This document shows positions 1 to 8,249 of a stretch of 32,330 nt of DNA, piece by piece. The notes under the pieces were generated by a model. That model was not told the DNA's origin, did not search any database, and worked only from the letters and a program-made list of their open reading frames with translations. Location of the stretch: positions 1 to 32,330 of the forward strand of contig JAISKC010000064.1 in assembly GCA_031261345.1 (NCBI GenBank), in the 5' to 3' direction. Position 1 is the stretch's first letter, and each line of letters opens with the position of its first letter. The position numbers and the translations under genes were made by a program. This stretch comes from Eubacteriales Family XIII. Incertae Sedis bacterium (GTDB lineage: Bacteria; Bacillota; Clostridia; Peptostreptococcales; Anaerovoracaceae).

Positions 1-390
1 GAGTTGACGAAGGATAATGTTCGTACGGAAGCACAGGCGTTTTGGGCAACATATTTCAAAACCGGAGTTGCCCCTGATGAGGCGCCGGAATACATCAAGC
101 GAGCGGCGGAAATCATCCGTGTAGTGAATCTTGATCAGAAGGAGCGAGATATGCTTAGTAGACAGGAACGAGGCGAGGAGCTGTGGGCATCTATTGAACT
201 CATGAAAATCAGAGAAGCCCGCCAAAAGGGTCTTGATGAGGGCAGGACTGAGGGCAGAACTGAGGGCGAGGCTACGGGCGAGGCGCGAAAAGCTGAAAAG
301 GTTGCTAGGAATATGAAGACGGAGAATATTCAAATTGAAGTAATTGCTAAGGTGACGGGGCTTCCCATAGAGGAGATAGAGAAGTTGTAG
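1..390 (+). CDS. Rpn/PDDEXK-type nuclease-transposase family protein, C-terminal part (cut by window edge)
   Basis: The reading frame is open from the first base, so this is the 3' end of a longer gene starting outside the window; the TTG at base 4 need not be the true start. The visible part resembles the tail of Rpn-family proteins (recombination-promoting nuclease / PD-(D/E)XK transposase-like): a helical segment with EAPEYIKRAAEIIRVVNLD, then a charged stretch rich in short G-x-x-E-G repeats (residues about 78-95, encoded by near-tandem 12-base units), then a small helical tail ending TGLPIEEIEKL. The nuclease core itself is not in the window. It runs opposite to its minus-strand neighbours and has its own terminator, which fits an independently acquired accessory gene. 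Family call from the tail only, so moderate confidence. Confidence 0.6.
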   Translation, partial: ELTKDNVRTEAQAFWATYFKTGVAPDEAPEYIKRAAEIIRVVNLDQKERDMLSRQERGEELWASIELMKIREARQKGLDEGRTEGRTEGEATGEARKAEKVARNMKTENIQIEVIAKVTGLPIEEIEKL

Positions 391-444
391 CAGATACGGA
401 ATATATTGCTTCATCATTCAATCGTTGAGGAAATAGTTTGGTAG

Positions 445-480
445 GGTCAATCACTTTTTTTGTGGTTGACCTTTTTATTT
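445..480 (+). terminator. Rho-independent terminator of the Rpn-like gene
   Basis: A 10-base stem (GGTCAATCAC at 445-454 with GTGGTTGACC at 462-471, one G-T wobble) encloses a run of seven T and is followed by TTTTTATTT. The T-tract lies on the plus-strand side, so it terminates the gene ending at 390, not the converging rlmH operon. Confidence 0.8.
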
Positions 481-500
481 GTTACTCATGGTCAATGCAC

Positions 501-980
501 TTATTTGTGGTATGGCTCGCCTCTTTGAATTTTGTACGCTCTGTAGATTTGCTCGAGCAAGATGACCCTCATCAGTTGGTGAGGAAACGTCATATCCGAA
601 AAAGAGAGTTTCAAACTCGCCCTCTTGATGACCGCAGAGGACAACCCGAGCGAGCCCCCTATTATGAAAGTAATGTGGCTTTTGCCGGACATGGCGGCCT
701 CCGAAAAATAGCCTGCAAACTTCTCCGATGTCAGCTTTTTTCCATCGATACAGAGTGCGACCAATTCCGAGCCCTGAGCACAGGCCTCCAAAATCGCGAG
801 ACCTTCCTTCTCCTTGACCATCTCCTCGTCGGCCTTCCCCGCATTTTGCGGCAGCCGAACTTCCTTTATCTCGCGAATGGAAATCTGCACGTAGGGTCCG
901 AGCCGTTTCTCATACTCCGAAGCCGCCTCGCGCCAATACTTCTCCTTCAGATTTCCAACGCAGATTATCTCAATCTTCAT
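501..980 (-). CDS. rlmH: 23S rRNA (pseudouridine1915-N3)-methyltransferase RlmH
   Basis: Protein of 159 residues, the normal size for RlmH, a SPOUT-class methyltransferase that methylates pseudouridine 1915 in helix 69 of 23S rRNA in assembled 70S ribosomes, using S-adenosylmethionine. Diagnostic features are the start MKIEIICVGNLKEKYW, the SAM-binding knot with FIIGGSLGLS (about residues 105-114), the MTFPHQLMRVILLEQIYRAYKI segment and the invariant C-terminal RGEPYHK. It is the last gene of the minus-strand par-rnhA-yycJ group, 14 bases after the yycJ-like gene. No clear minus-strand terminator is visible after it. Confidence 0.96.
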   Translation of the reverse strand: MKIEIICVGNLKEKYWREAASEYEKRLGPYVQISIREIKEVRLPQNAGKADEEMVKEKEGLAILEACAQGSELVALCIDGKKLTSEKFAGYFSEAAMSGKSHITFIIGGSLGLSSAVIKRASLKLSFSDMTFPHQLMRVILLEQIYRAYKIQRGEPYHK

Positions 981-994
981 GTCAATCTCAAATC

Positions 995-1789
995 CTAAAT
1001 GCTGTACAGCGGACTTTCGCAGTCCCGCTCAAGCACCGACACCACAAGATCCCGCCCTGTGAAAAAACCTTCGTCGGCCAAAATCTTGCAAACCTCGGTT
1101 TCCGCAAGCCTTGGCGTATTGTTCTCCCTGCTGAGGTGAGCCAGAAGCACGCACCGCTTCTTGTCGTTTTCCCGCATCATGCGAGCAAGAGCCCTCGCCG
1201 CTTGGACGTTTGACAGATGCCCCTCGGCCCCCAAAATCCTCTGCTTCAAATAGTAGGGATAACTCCCCTTTTTCAGTATCTCGGTATCGTGATTTGCCTC
1301 GAGAACGAGAATGTCCGAGTCTATCACCGCCGCGACAATCTCCTCCGTGATCTCACCCGTGTCCGTTACTATGCTCGCCCGCTTTTTGCCCATGCTCACC
1401 GTGAATCCAAGCGGCTCCCTCGCATCGTGCAAAATGTGAAAACTCTCCACATAGAAATTCTCAATCTCTATAGAAACCCCTGCTACCAGAGGCACAAGCG
1501 ACTCTTCCGGAACCTCTTTTGCGAGATAGGAAAGCGTGCCGCTCGACGCATAAATCCTCGCATTGGGCAGCCTCTTTGACAGCACGCGAACACCCTTTAT
1601 GTGGTCGCTGTGCTCATGCGTGACAAATATCGCCCGCACGTCTTCCCTCTTGGTCCGCGTCCGCGCAAGCCCCTCAAGTATACGCTTCGCCGAAATGCCG
1701 GCATCAATGATGATTGCCCCCGCGGCCGTCTTCACGAGGTAGCAATTTCCGCTACTTCCGCTAGCAAATGAACAGAGTGAAAGCGTCAT
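995..1789 (-). CDS. MBL-fold metallo-hydrolase, YycJ/WalJ type
   Basis: Protein of 264 residues with the metallo-beta-lactamase fold: the metal motif THEHSDH (about residues 57-63) of the HxHxDH type, a later TDTGEI strand, the LEANHD metal-ligand region and a C-terminal LLAHLSRENN histidine motif. This matches the YycJ (WalJ) family found near the origin in many Firmicutes, linked there to cell-wall regulation and DNA replication/repair, probably as a nuclease-type hydrolase; substrate unknown. Its ATG overlaps the stop of the RNase H gene by 4 bases (1786-1789), indicating translational coupling. Here it lies without walRK around it. Family confident, exact function not. Confidence 0.88.
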   Translation of the reverse strand: MTLSLCSFASGSSGNCYLVKTAAGAIIIDAGISAKRILEGLARTRTKREDVRAIFVTHEHSDHIKGVRVLSKRLPNARIYASSGTLSYLAKEVPEESLVPLVAGVSIEIENFYVESFHILHDAREPLGFTVSMGKKRASIVTDTGEITEEIVAAVIDSDILVLEANHDTEILKKGSYPYYLKQRILGAEGHLSNVQAARALARMMRENDKKRCVLLAHLSRENNTPRLAETEVCKILADEGFFTGRDLVVSVLERDCESPLYSI

Positions 1790-2331
1790 CTTATCTCGTC
1801 CATACCGACGTTCGCCAGCTCGTCAGCCCTGTTATTTTTTTCAGTAATATATAAATATTCGTCATATGAAAAACCATTTCCATTATTCCCTTTGAATTTT
1901 TCGTAATTTTTTTGCAGCGTTTCTGCAGAGGCCTTTGTGCTCACATGACCCTTCACGAGATAGTATCTGAAATCGTAAGACTCGATATACGACAGAACTT
2001 TTTCCCAGAGGTCCCTGTTCTCAACGGGCTTCTTCGCACTCGTCTTCCACCCGTTTTTCCGCCAATTTTCATACCAGCGTTTGCTCAGACAATTCATGAT
2101 ATAGCTACTGTCGGAAAAAACATTCACGGCGTAACCCGTTTTGTTCAGAGCCTCAAGCCCTCGTATCAGAGCCGTGAGCTCCATTCTGTTGTTCGTGGTG
2201 TTCTTCTCGCCGCCGTGCAGCTCCTTCTTGTGGACTCCGTACTCCAAAATAGCGCCCCAGCCTCCAATATTTTCGTCGTATTGGTTTCCGGAACACGCCC
2301 CATCCGTATATATGTTGATAACATTCGCCAT
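1786..2331 (-). CDS. rnhA: Ribonuclease HI
   Basis: Protein of 181 residues that degrades the RNA strand of RNA-DNA hybrids. The RNase HI fold is clear: IYTDGACSGN (first catalytic Asp at residue 10), NNRMELTALIRGLEAL (catalytic Glu), VFSDSSYIMNCL (catalytic Asp), VKGHVS (active-site His loop) and NNRADELA (last Asp). It is longer than the roughly 155 residues usual for the family because of an insert of about 25 residues between the His loop and the final Asp motif. The start codon shares one base with the stop of the phosphatase gene upstream. Confidence 0.94.
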   Translation of the reverse strand: MANVINIYTDGACSGNQYDENIGGWGAILEYGVHKKELHGGEKNTTNNRMELTALIRGLEALNKTGYAVNVFSDSSYIMNCLSKRWYENWRKNGWKTSAKKPVENRDLWEKVLSYIESYDFRYYLVKGHVSTKASAETLQKNYEKFKGNNGNGFSYDEYLYITEKNNRADELANVGMDEIR

Positions 2332-3425
2332 TAACTCAGAATCTCCGCAACTATTATTGTTCGATCGTCCTTCGCGTAGGACATGATGTATTTCGCCGAT
2401 TCATCCAGTAATACCTTGGCCATTTTGCCAGTATCGAGGTGAAGGTTTGCCTCCACTGTTCGCCTGATTCCCTCCTGCCCGAATTCCTTCTTGTGCACGG
2501 GGCTATACTCTTCTATCAATCCGTCCGTGTAGAGTATGACCCTGTCTCCCGCTTTGAGCCCGACCGTTTCCTCCTCGAAACTATCAGCCTCGCTTATGAT
2601 GCTGATTGGCATACCCTTGATAGGAATCGCCTCGACTCTGGAGCCGTTTCTGACTATGACGGGAAAACAGTTGTGTCCTGCATTTGACACGGATAGCTCG
2701 TGGCTTCTCCTATTGTATTTGCACAAAAGCATCGTTACATAGAGGGTCGGATCGATTTCCAGATCGCGAAACTCCTCAAGCACCTTCTTCAGTAATTCGT
2801 CCAATCCTGCCGCAGAAACCGCAGCGTTTGCCTTCACCTGTTCACGTATAAATATCGTGAGAAGCGACGCTTGGATACCGTGCCCCGACACATCTGCAAT
2901 GTACATCAAAACCTCGTCTTCGTTGATTCTGATAAGGTCATAAAAGTCTCCGCCCAAGTCGTCCGCAGGCAGGTATATTGCGTGATAATCTATGATATTC
3001 CAATATTCATCGTTTATCGGCAATAAACTTTGTTGTATAGACTTTGCGACCTTCGTTTCCTTGTTCACCTTGGCCAATGTCGCCATGAGTTTCACCTGAA
3101 GACTGTGTATCACGGAGAAATCCTCAAAGAATTCCAGTGTCCATTCCTCGCCGGTTTCTGCCGTGATGCTCGACTCGATCACCCGATAGGTAACATCGGA
3201 AAGAACAACCTCATAAGCATAGTCGGGTGTCCATATCGTATCTATTCTCGAAGGTTTGTCTTCAAAAATAATGGAGGCTTTTTCACCCACCAAGTTTCCG
3301 AAAGTGTCGCGCATCTCCTTGTTCATATATGCTATGACACCTGAAAGGTTTATAATTCTCGCAGGTACGGGAAATTTTTCCAGCAAGGATATTATTTCAG
3401 GGCTAATGGGCACCGTCTCGGACAT
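2331..3425 (-). CDS. PP2C/SpoIIE-type serine phosphatase with N-terminal PAS-like domain
   Basis: Protein of 364 residues. Residues about 10-105 look like a PAS-type sensor domain (PARIINLSGVIAYMNKEM, later EWTLEFFEDFS). After a linker helix comes a SpoIIE/RsbU-type PP2C phosphatase: SIQQSLLP, PADDLGGDFYD (metal Asp residues near 155-160), IADVSGHGIQASL (178-187), NAGHN, LYTDGLIEEY and KDDRTIIV. RsbU/SpoIIE enzymes dephosphorylate anti-anti-sigma proteins and so release an alternative sigma factor; the substrate here is not visible in the window. It is coupled by one-base overlaps to parB upstream and rnhA downstream, an uncommon place for such an enzyme. No membrane segment is seen, so it should be cytosolic. 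Confidence 0.9.
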   Translation of the reverse strand: MSETVPISPEIISLLEKFPVPARIINLSGVIAYMNKEMRDTFGNLVGEKASIIFEDKPSRIDTIWTPDYAYEVVLSDVTYRVIESSITAETGEEWTLEFFEDFSVIHSLQVKLMATLAKVNKETKVAKSIQQSLLPINDEYWNIIDYHAIYLPADDLGGDFYDLIRINEDEVLMYIADVSGHGIQASLLTIFIREQVKANAAVSAAGLDELLKKVLEEFRDLEIDPTLYVTMLLCKYNRRSHELSVSNAGHNCFPVIVRNGSRVEAIPIKGMPISIISEADSFEEETVGLKAGDRVILYTDGLIEEYSPVHKKEFGQEGIRRTVEANLHLDTGKMAKVLLDESAKYIMSYAKDDRTIIVAEILS

Positions 3426-4378
3426 TATCTAAGCCCTCTGAGAGTATCTATCAAATCATTTAGTTCTTCCTTATTGAAGTAATGAATTTCGAGCTTTCCG
3501 CTTTCGGAGCTTCCGGGGCTGTTCACCAGCACCCTCGCACCGAGCAGGGTTGTAAGTTCGTCCTCTACCGCCCTTAGCTCAGGACTTTTGCCGTCTTCCT
3601 TCGCTCGTTTTCTCTTCTCTTTGCCTGCCGCCGCCCCATCAACTGCTTTTGCACAAAGAAGCTCCGCCTCTCTGACGGAAAGTCCGTTTTTCACGATAAA
3701 CCTTGAAATTTCAAGCTGTTTGTCCTTGTCCTTGATGCTTCCGATTGCATTTGCATGACCTCTTGAAAGCGCTCCTGACCGCACAAACTCCACTATCTCA
3801 ACGGGCATTCGGACTATTCGCAGAGTGTTTGAGATATACGGACGGCTCTTGCCCACAGTCTTGGCAAGTGCGTCTTGAGTCAGCTTATGCTTTTCTATCA
3901 CATTCTCAAAAGCCTCAGCTTCTTCGATTGGATTGAGGTCCACTCTCTGCATATTCTCTATAAGAGCAATCAGTGCATTCTCCGTATCATCGAGGGCACG
4001 TACTATTGCGGGTAGTCTTCTGAGTCCGGCTTTTCTGGCTGCTCTCCAGCGCCTCTCGCCAGCGACCATTTCAAAGCCGTTTTCCGACCTTCTCAGTATG
4101 ACGGGCTGTATCACACCATGCTCTTCAATAGATTTGGCGAGCTCTTCGATTTCAGACGGAGCAAACTTTTGCCTAGGCTGCATGGCATTCGGCTTTATAT
4201 CGTCAATTTCAATATAGACTATCTTGTCTTCGTCAAATTCGTCCTCGCTGAGAGCTTCCGAATCGCTACCACTCGCAGAAGATGCATCTTCATCTCTATT
4301 GACAGGCCTCGCTTGCTCGATTTCACCGAACAGTGCATCTAACCCCCGTCCCAAGGCTTTTTTCTTTGCGACCATCAA
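3425..4378 (-). CDS. parB: Chromosome partitioning protein ParB (CTPase, parS-binding)
   Basis: Protein of 317 residues that binds parS, spreads as a CTP-dependent clamp and drives origin segregation with ParA. It begins with the ParA-stimulating peptide KKKALGRGLDALFGE, followed by an acidic Ser/Asp/Glu linker (about 28-52), the N-terminal CTPase domain (IKPNAMQPR, GVIQPV, GERRWRA at 107-113, ENMQRVDLNP at 141-150), the helix-turn-helix region (TQDALAKTVGKSRPYISNTLR), and a C-terminal dimer domain ending in IDTLRGLR. It overlaps the parA stop by 4 bases and has its sites (three parS) just upstream of the operon. The start could be either of two adjacent Met codons. Confidence 0.96.
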   Translation of the reverse strand: MMVAKKKALGRGLDALFGEIEQARPVNRDEDASSASGSDSEALSEDEFDEDKIVYIEIDDIKPNAMQPRQKFAPSEIEELAKSIEEHGVIQPVILRRSENGFEMVAGERRWRAARKAGLRRLPAIVRALDDTENALIALIENMQRVDLNPIEEAEAFENVIEKHKLTQDALAKTVGKSRPYISNTLRIVRMPVEIVEFVRSGALSRGHANAIGSIKDKDKQLEISRFIVKNGLSVREAELLCAKAVDGAAAGKEKRKRAKEDGKSPELRAVEDELTTLLGARVLVNSPGSSESGKLEIHYFNKEELNDLIDTLRGLR

Positions 4379-5151
4379 TCAGCGCTCCCATCGGTATCGA
4401 GAAATTCATCCGCAAATTCCATATAGGCTTCCGCTCCCTTTGAGCTCGGATCATAATGTGTGATAGGAAGTCCAAACCCTGGCGCTTCCGCCAACTTTAC
4501 ATTTCTCGGTATGACTGTTGCGTATACCTTTTCTTTGAAGTATTTCTTGACCTCTTCGACAACCTGTATGGATAGGTTTGTCCTGCCATCGAACATGCTG
4601 AGTATGACGCCCTGCACCTCCAGACTTGGATTGAGGCTCTGCCTGACAAGATCAATGGTGCTCATCAGTTGGCTGACACCTTCGAGTGCATAAAATTCGC
4701 ATTGAATAGGAATGAGCACACTATCTACAGCTGTCAACGTGTTTATAGTCAAAAGCCCAAGTGAAGGTGGACAATCTATGAAAATATAGTCATAGTCCCC
4801 CTTTATCCTCTCAAGAGCATTTTTCAGCCTATGTTCTCTTCCTTCAAGTTCAACGAGTTCTATCTCGGCACCTGCAAGCTCTACGCTCGCCGGAAGTATC
4901 CACAGATTTGGTATTCCCGTACTGATTATGGCTTCATGCGGATCGAGCGCGTCATCAATCAGCACCGTATATAGCGTGTTGACCAGAGACCTCTTTGCAA
5001 TGCCCATTCCGCTTGTAGTATTGCCTTGCGGGTCGATATCCATGATTAGAATTTTCTTACCCTTTTGTGCCAGACAGGCCGCCAAGTTGATATTCGTAGT
5101 TGTCTTTCCAACGCCGCCCTTTTGATTGAATATTGCTATTGCTTTGCCCAA
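4375..5151 (-). CDS. parA: Chromosome partitioning ATPase ParA (Soj)
   Basis: Protein of 258 residues of the ParA/MinD deviant-Walker ATPase family, which moves ParB-parS complexes and, in Firmicutes, also controls DnaA activity. Seen: the Walker A motif KGGVGKTT (residues 11-18), DIDPQGNTTSG, DCPPSLGLLT (Walker B region), VLIPIQCEFYALEGV and VIPRNVKLAEAPGFG. I place the start at a TTG (5149-5151) because it is preceded at 7 bases by a strong AAGGAGG site and gives the canonical N-terminus GKAIAIFNQKGG. First gene of the par operon, with a good promoter at 5231-5259. Confidence 0.96.
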   Translation of the reverse strand: MGKAIAIFNQKGGVGKTTTNINLAACLAQKGKKILIMDIDPQGNTTSGMGIAKRSLVNTLYTVLIDDALDPHEAIISTGIPNLWILPASVELAGAEIELVELEGREHRLKNALERIKGDYDYIFIDCPPSLGLLTINTLTAVDSVLIPIQCEFYALEGVSQLMSTIDLVRQSLNPSLEVQGVILSMFDGRTNLSIQVVEEVKKYFKEKVYATVIPRNVKLAEAPGFGLPITHYDPSSKGAEAYMEFADEFLDTDGSAD

Positions 5152-5230
5152 GTTACTTCCTCCTTACTACTTCTTGCTCTCCTCTTTACCGGTGAGCAAT
5201 TGTCTCTACCCTGTAGCCTGATTTAAAAAG

Positions 5231-5259
5231 ATTATCGCACGCTTTCTCCAACTTGTAAA
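5231..5259 (-). promoter_or_regulatory. Probable sigma-A promoter of the parA operon
   Basis: Reading on the minus strand: TTTACA (5254-5259), a 17-base spacer, then GATAAT (5231-5236). Each hexamer has one mismatch to consensus and the spacing is ideal. It lies about 80 bases upstream of the parA start and 20 bases from the nearest parS, so ParB loading could affect it. Confidence 0.6.
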
Positions 5260-5279
5260 CCGCCCCCTGATTGCAACAG

Positions 5280-5295
5280 TGTTTCACGTGAAACA
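5280..5295. promoter_or_regulatory. parS site 1 (ParB-binding centromere)
   Basis: Perfect 16-base palindrome TGTTTCACGTGAAACA, the consensus Firmicutes parS. It lies in the gap between parA and rsmG, next to the parA promoter. Confidence 0.95.
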
Positions 5296-5310
5296 ATTCT
5301 CATAAAAGCA

Positions 5311-5340
5311 TAGATTGCCACGCTACGCTCGCAATGACTA
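5311..5340. repeat. GTCATTGCGAG-type palindromic repeat, copy 1
   Basis: A 30-base unit starting TAGATTGCC and ending GCAATGACTA, with imperfect inner dyad symmetry (ATTGC...GCAAT). Its reverse complement recurs at 5366-5395 with 29 of 30 bases identical, and the core recurs at 12466-12492. Short intergenic REP/MITE-like element; no coding potential. Confidence 0.85.
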
Positions 5341-5344
5341 GTAG

Positions 5345-5360
5345 TGTTTCACGTGAAACT
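5345..5360. promoter_or_regulatory. parS site 2, at the centre of a repeat palindrome
   Basis: TGTTTCACGTGAAACT, 15 of 16 bases matching the perfect parS of sites 1 and 3. It is centred at about 5352.5, essentially the same axis as the inverted repeat pair 5311-5340 / 5366-5395. Confidence 0.92.
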
Positions 5361-5365
5361 ATTTT

Positions 5366-5395
5366 TAGTCATTGCGAGCGTAGCGCGGCAATCTA
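5366..5395. repeat. GTCATTGCGAG-type palindromic repeat, copy 2 (inverted)
   Basis: Reverse complement of the 5311-5340 copy with one base difference. With copy 1 it encloses parS site 2. On the minus strand it lies downstream of rsmG and could also help end transcription of that operon, although no T-tract follows. Confidence 0.85.
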
Positions 5396-5409
5396 TACAA
5401 CAATTCAAA

Positions 5410-5425
5410 TGTTTCACGTGAAACA
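5410..5425. promoter_or_regulatory. parS site 3
   Basis: Perfect palindrome TGTTTCACGTGAAACA, 40 bases before the rsmG stop. Spacing between the three parS sites is exactly 65 bases (starts 5280, 5345, 5410). Confidence 0.95.
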
Positions 5426-5464
5426 TTCTTCCAGATATTTCCAGTTGTTTACAAAGGGGCTTTC

Positions 5465-6214
5465 CTAAAGTGGGACTCTTTTCGCCGTGCCCTCCTTGCG
5501 AGGGTAACTCTTCGGCGTCGGCCGCTCCTTCCCTATGACGTATATAGCGTGATTTCTCCCTGGCAAAAGCTCCGCATACCTGCGAACCTCGACAGCCTTC
5601 GACCCGCCGAGGAGCTCTCTCGCGAGCTCGCTATCTTCGATTTCACCCTCCGCCGTGATTGTCTTATACGCATAACAGCTACCATTGACCTTTATGAGCG
5701 GCAGCGTATACTCCATGAGCACCGGCATTGCCGCAACAGCTCTGCACACCGAAAGATCAAAACTTTCCCTGTATTGTCTGTCTTGACCGAGTGTCTCCGC
5801 CCGAGCATGAATGGCTTTGATGTTCTCGAGCCCGAGCTTCTCCGCAGCTTCCGTGATAAACAATGTCCTCTTTTCAAGCGAGTCCGCCAAAACAAAACTC
5901 TTATAAGGATACATTATCGCCAGAGGAATGCCCGGAAACCCTGGTCCCGCTCCGACATCGACGATATCATGAGCCTTTTCTATTTCCTCGTAACCAAAAC
6001 AAGCGAGGCTGTCAACCAGATGAAGCTTCGTGAATTCCTCCGGTTCCGTGATGTTCGTGAGATTTATCACTTCGTTTCGCTCAAGCACAAGCTCCATAAA
6101 GAGCATCAACTTGTCCATTCGCCTGTTTTGGGTGTTCACATCGGAAACTCCAAGTTTGGCCAGAGCTATCTTCAAAATTTCTCTGCAATCAAAAACTACT
6201 TTTTCATCAATCAT
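5465..6214 (-). CDS. rsmG: 16S rRNA (guanine527-N7)-methyltransferase RsmG
   Basis: Protein of 249 residues; RsmG (GidB) makes N7-methylguanosine 527 in 16S rRNA with S-adenosylmethionine. The Rossmann-fold motif [15 protein letters not shown] (about 86-99), the preceding [20 protein letters not shown] block, and the basic C-terminal [12 protein letters not shown] are typical. It overlaps the end of mnmG by 4 bases and is the last gene of the rpmH-to-rsmG operon. The parS gap follows. Confidence 0.95.
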   Translation of the reverse strand: MIDEKVVFDCREILKIALAKLGVSDVNTQNRRMDKLMLFMELVLERNEVINLTNITEPEEFTKLHLVDSLACFGYEEIEKAHDIVDVGAGPGFPGIPLAIMYPYKSFVLADSLEKRTLFITEAAEKLGLENIKAIHARAETLGQDRQYRESFDLSVCRAVAAMPVLMEYTLPLIKVNGSCYAYKTITAEGEIEDSELARELLGGSKAVEVRRYAELLPGRNHAIYVIGKERPTPKSYPRKEGTAKRVPL

Positions 6215-8205
6215 GAATTTCCCCTCGCCAAGTGTACCATTAGAACGGAGATGTCCGACGGGGACACTCCGGATATTCTGGACGCCTGCCCCAGAGACGT
6301 CGGCCTTATCTGATCGAGCTTCTGCCTCGCCTCAAGCCGCAGCCCCTCGAACGCCAAGTAGTCTATACCCTCAGGGAGCTTCTTTTCTTCGAGCTTCTCA
6401 AAATTCCGAATCTGTCTCTCCTGTTTCTCGATATAGCCCTCATATTTGATTTCAATCTCCGCAAGTTCCGCGGCCGCACGCCCAATCACAGGTTTTCCTG
6501 AAGCGTCAAACCCAACGGGATCGACAGCAACGAGTCCCGCATAGCTCACCTCCGGCCTCTTCAAAAGAGCCGCCAAGGTCACGCCATCACTTACCGGTGC
6601 AGCGGAAAGGCCTAAGAGAAGTTCGTTCGCAGCAACAGGAGACACCTTGGTTCCCCTGAGCCTGAGCATTTCCTTCTGGGCCGCAAGTTTCTTCTCCGTC
6701 ATGCGCCGATACCGAAGCTCCGACGCCAGACCCAGCCTGTAGCCCTTCTCCGTAAGCCGTATATCCGCATTATCCTGCCGAAGCACAAGCCGAAATTCAG
6801 CCCTCGACGTCATTATGCGGTACGGCTCGTTCGTCCCCTTCGTCACCAAGTCGTCTATGAGCACGCCGATATAGGCCTCGGACCGCTCGAGCACGAAAGG
6901 ATCCTTTCCCGAAACTTTGAGTGCCGCGTTTATTCCCGCCATGAGGCCCTGCGCAGCCGCCTCCTCGTAGCCCGATGTGCCGTTCACCTGCCCACAGAAA
7001 AACAGATTTTCAATCTCTCTATATTCGAGCGAAAGCCTGAGCGCCTGCGGATCTATGGTTTCATACTCAATCGAATAGGCGTATCTCGAAAAAACCGCAT
7101 TCTCGAGCCCCCGAATCGTGCGATAAAAAGCCTCCTGAATCCTCTCGGGAAGGCTCGTGCTCATACCCTGAATATAGACCTCGTCAGTATCCGTGCCCTC
7201 CGGCTCAAGAAAAAGCTGATGCCGCTCCCTATCCGGAAACCGGTCAACCTTGTCCTCAATCGAGAGGCAATACCTCGGCCCGACACCCGTTGTGTAACCG
7301 CCATACGGTGCGGTCTTGTGAATATTGTCCGAGACGATTTGATGCCCTTCCTTGTTCGTCCAAGTAAGCCAGCAGGAAATCTGGTTGCCGCCGATTTCGT
7401 CATTCAAGTAAGAAAAGGGCAGAGGCTGATCGTCCCCTGCTTGTTCCTCCATCACTTCGTAATTCAGGCTCCTTGCAAGCACCCTTGCAGGCGTTCCTGT
7501 CTTGAACCGCCGCAAGCCTATGCCGTCCTTCGCTAGCGTTTTTGCCAAATCGACAGAGGGCGAAAAGCCACTCGGTCCCGAGTGGTGCTCGCGTGAGCCA
7601 ACGTGAACCAAGGCGCCAAGATACGTTCCAGTTGCAAGCACAACCGCCTCCCCAGGATAAACCGTCCCACTCTTAAGCCGAACACCACAAACCTTCCTGC
7701 CAGTCATTCCGGCCTCCGCCACTGTCATTCCGGCCCCCGAGCCGGAATCCATCTCTGAAATTCCACCCTTAGCCTCTGTCGTTCCAGCCTCATCATTTGT
7801 CATTCCGGCCCCCGAGCCGGAATCAAACAACAGCTCAACAACCTCCCCCTGCCTCAAATGCAGGTTTTCCTCCGCCTCCAAAGTTTTCTTCATCTCAATA
7901 TGATACTTTTCCTTATCGGCTTGGGCCCTCGGCGAGTGCACGGCCGGTCCCTTCGAACTGTTGAGCATACGGCTCTGAATGAACGTCTTGTCGATATTCA
8001 CGCCCATCTCGCCGCCGAGCGCGTCTATCTCCTTGACGAGCTGTCCCTTGCCCGTGCCACCAATAGACGGATTGCACGGCATATGTGCTATCGACTCCGG
8101 ACTTATCGTCAGAAGCAACGTCTTCTTCCCGAGCCGAGCCGAAGCGAGAGCCGCTTCACAGCCCGCATGACCGGCACCGACAACGATGACGTCATAAGCC
8201 TCCAT
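6211..8205 (-). CDS. mnmG: tRNA uridine-5-carboxymethylaminomethyl modification enzyme MnmG (GidA)
   Basis: FAD-binding partner of MnmE in forming the cmnm5 group on U34 of certain tRNAs. Seen: the FAD site [88 protein letters not shown] and the C-terminal [18 protein letters not shown] start at the ATG giving [12 protein letters not shown] because family members begin just before that motif; the frame stays open upstream to an ATG at 8244 and a TTG at 8265 (overlapping mnmE), which cannot be excluded. The chosen form has 664 residues, about 35-40 more than usual. The excess is residues 128-168, a block of Gly/Ser/Ala/Met/Thr repeats (DSGSGAGMT twice) encoded by palindromic repeats at 7703-7824. 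Confidence 0.93.
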   Translation of the reverse strand: MEAYDVIVVGAGHAGCEAALASARLGKKTLLLTISPESIAHMPCNPSIGGTGKGQLVKEIDALGGEMGVNIDKTFIQSRMLNSSKGPAVHSPRAQADKEKYHIEMKKTLEAEENLHLRQGEVVELLFDSGSGAGMTNDEAGTTEAKGGISEMDSGSGAGMTVAEAGMTGRKVCGVRLKSGTVYPGEAVVLATGTYLGALVHVGSREHHSGPSGFSPSVDLAKTLAKDGIGLRRFKTGTPARVLARSLNYEVMEEQAGDDQPLPFSYLNDEIGGNQISCWLTWTNKEGHQIVSDNIHKTAPYGGYTTGVGPRYCLSIEDKVDRFPDRERHQLFLEPEGTDTDEVYIQGMSTSLPERIQEAFYRTIRGLENAVFSRYAYSIEYETIDPQALRLSLEYREIENLFFCGQVNGTSGYEEAAAQGLMAGINAALKVSGKDPFVLERSEAYIGVLIDDLVTKGTNEPYRIMTSRAEFRLVLRQDNADIRLTEKGYRLGLASELRYRRMTEKKLAAQKEMLRLRGTKVSPVAANELLLGLSAAPVSDGVTLAALLKRPEVSYAGLVAVDPVGFDASGKPVIGRAAAELAEIEIKYEGYIEKQERQIRNFEKLEEKKLPEGIDYLAFEGLRLEARQKLDQIRPTSLGQASRISGVSPSDISVLMVHLARGNS
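7703..7824. repeat. Palindromic repeat cluster inserted in frame within mnmG
   Basis: Two copies sharing 26 identical bases (7724-7749 and 7799-7824) each begin GTCATTCCGGC and end GCCGGAATC, forming an 8-base-pair hairpin (ATTCCGGC/GCCGGAAT). Degenerate partial copies at 7703-7718 and 7778-7797 lie beside them. Translated on the minus strand the copies give DSGSGAGMT twice and the related AEAGMT and EAGTT. No frame disruption: the cluster adds about 41 residues to MnmG. Confidence 0.88.
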
Positions 8206-8249
8206 CAAAAGGTCTTCATCAACACCCTGAATAATCAAATCCATCCACC

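Noticed and set aside
438-998. Plus-strand open frame of 186 codons opposite rlmH
   Set aside because: It is the mirror of a clear rlmH gene, has no ribosome-binding site and no recognisable family, and its start overlaps a terminator.
5549-6313. Plus-strand open frame of 254 codons across rsmG and the mnmG end
   Set aside because: Antisense shadow of two conserved genes; its protein is Arg/His-rich without any family likeness.
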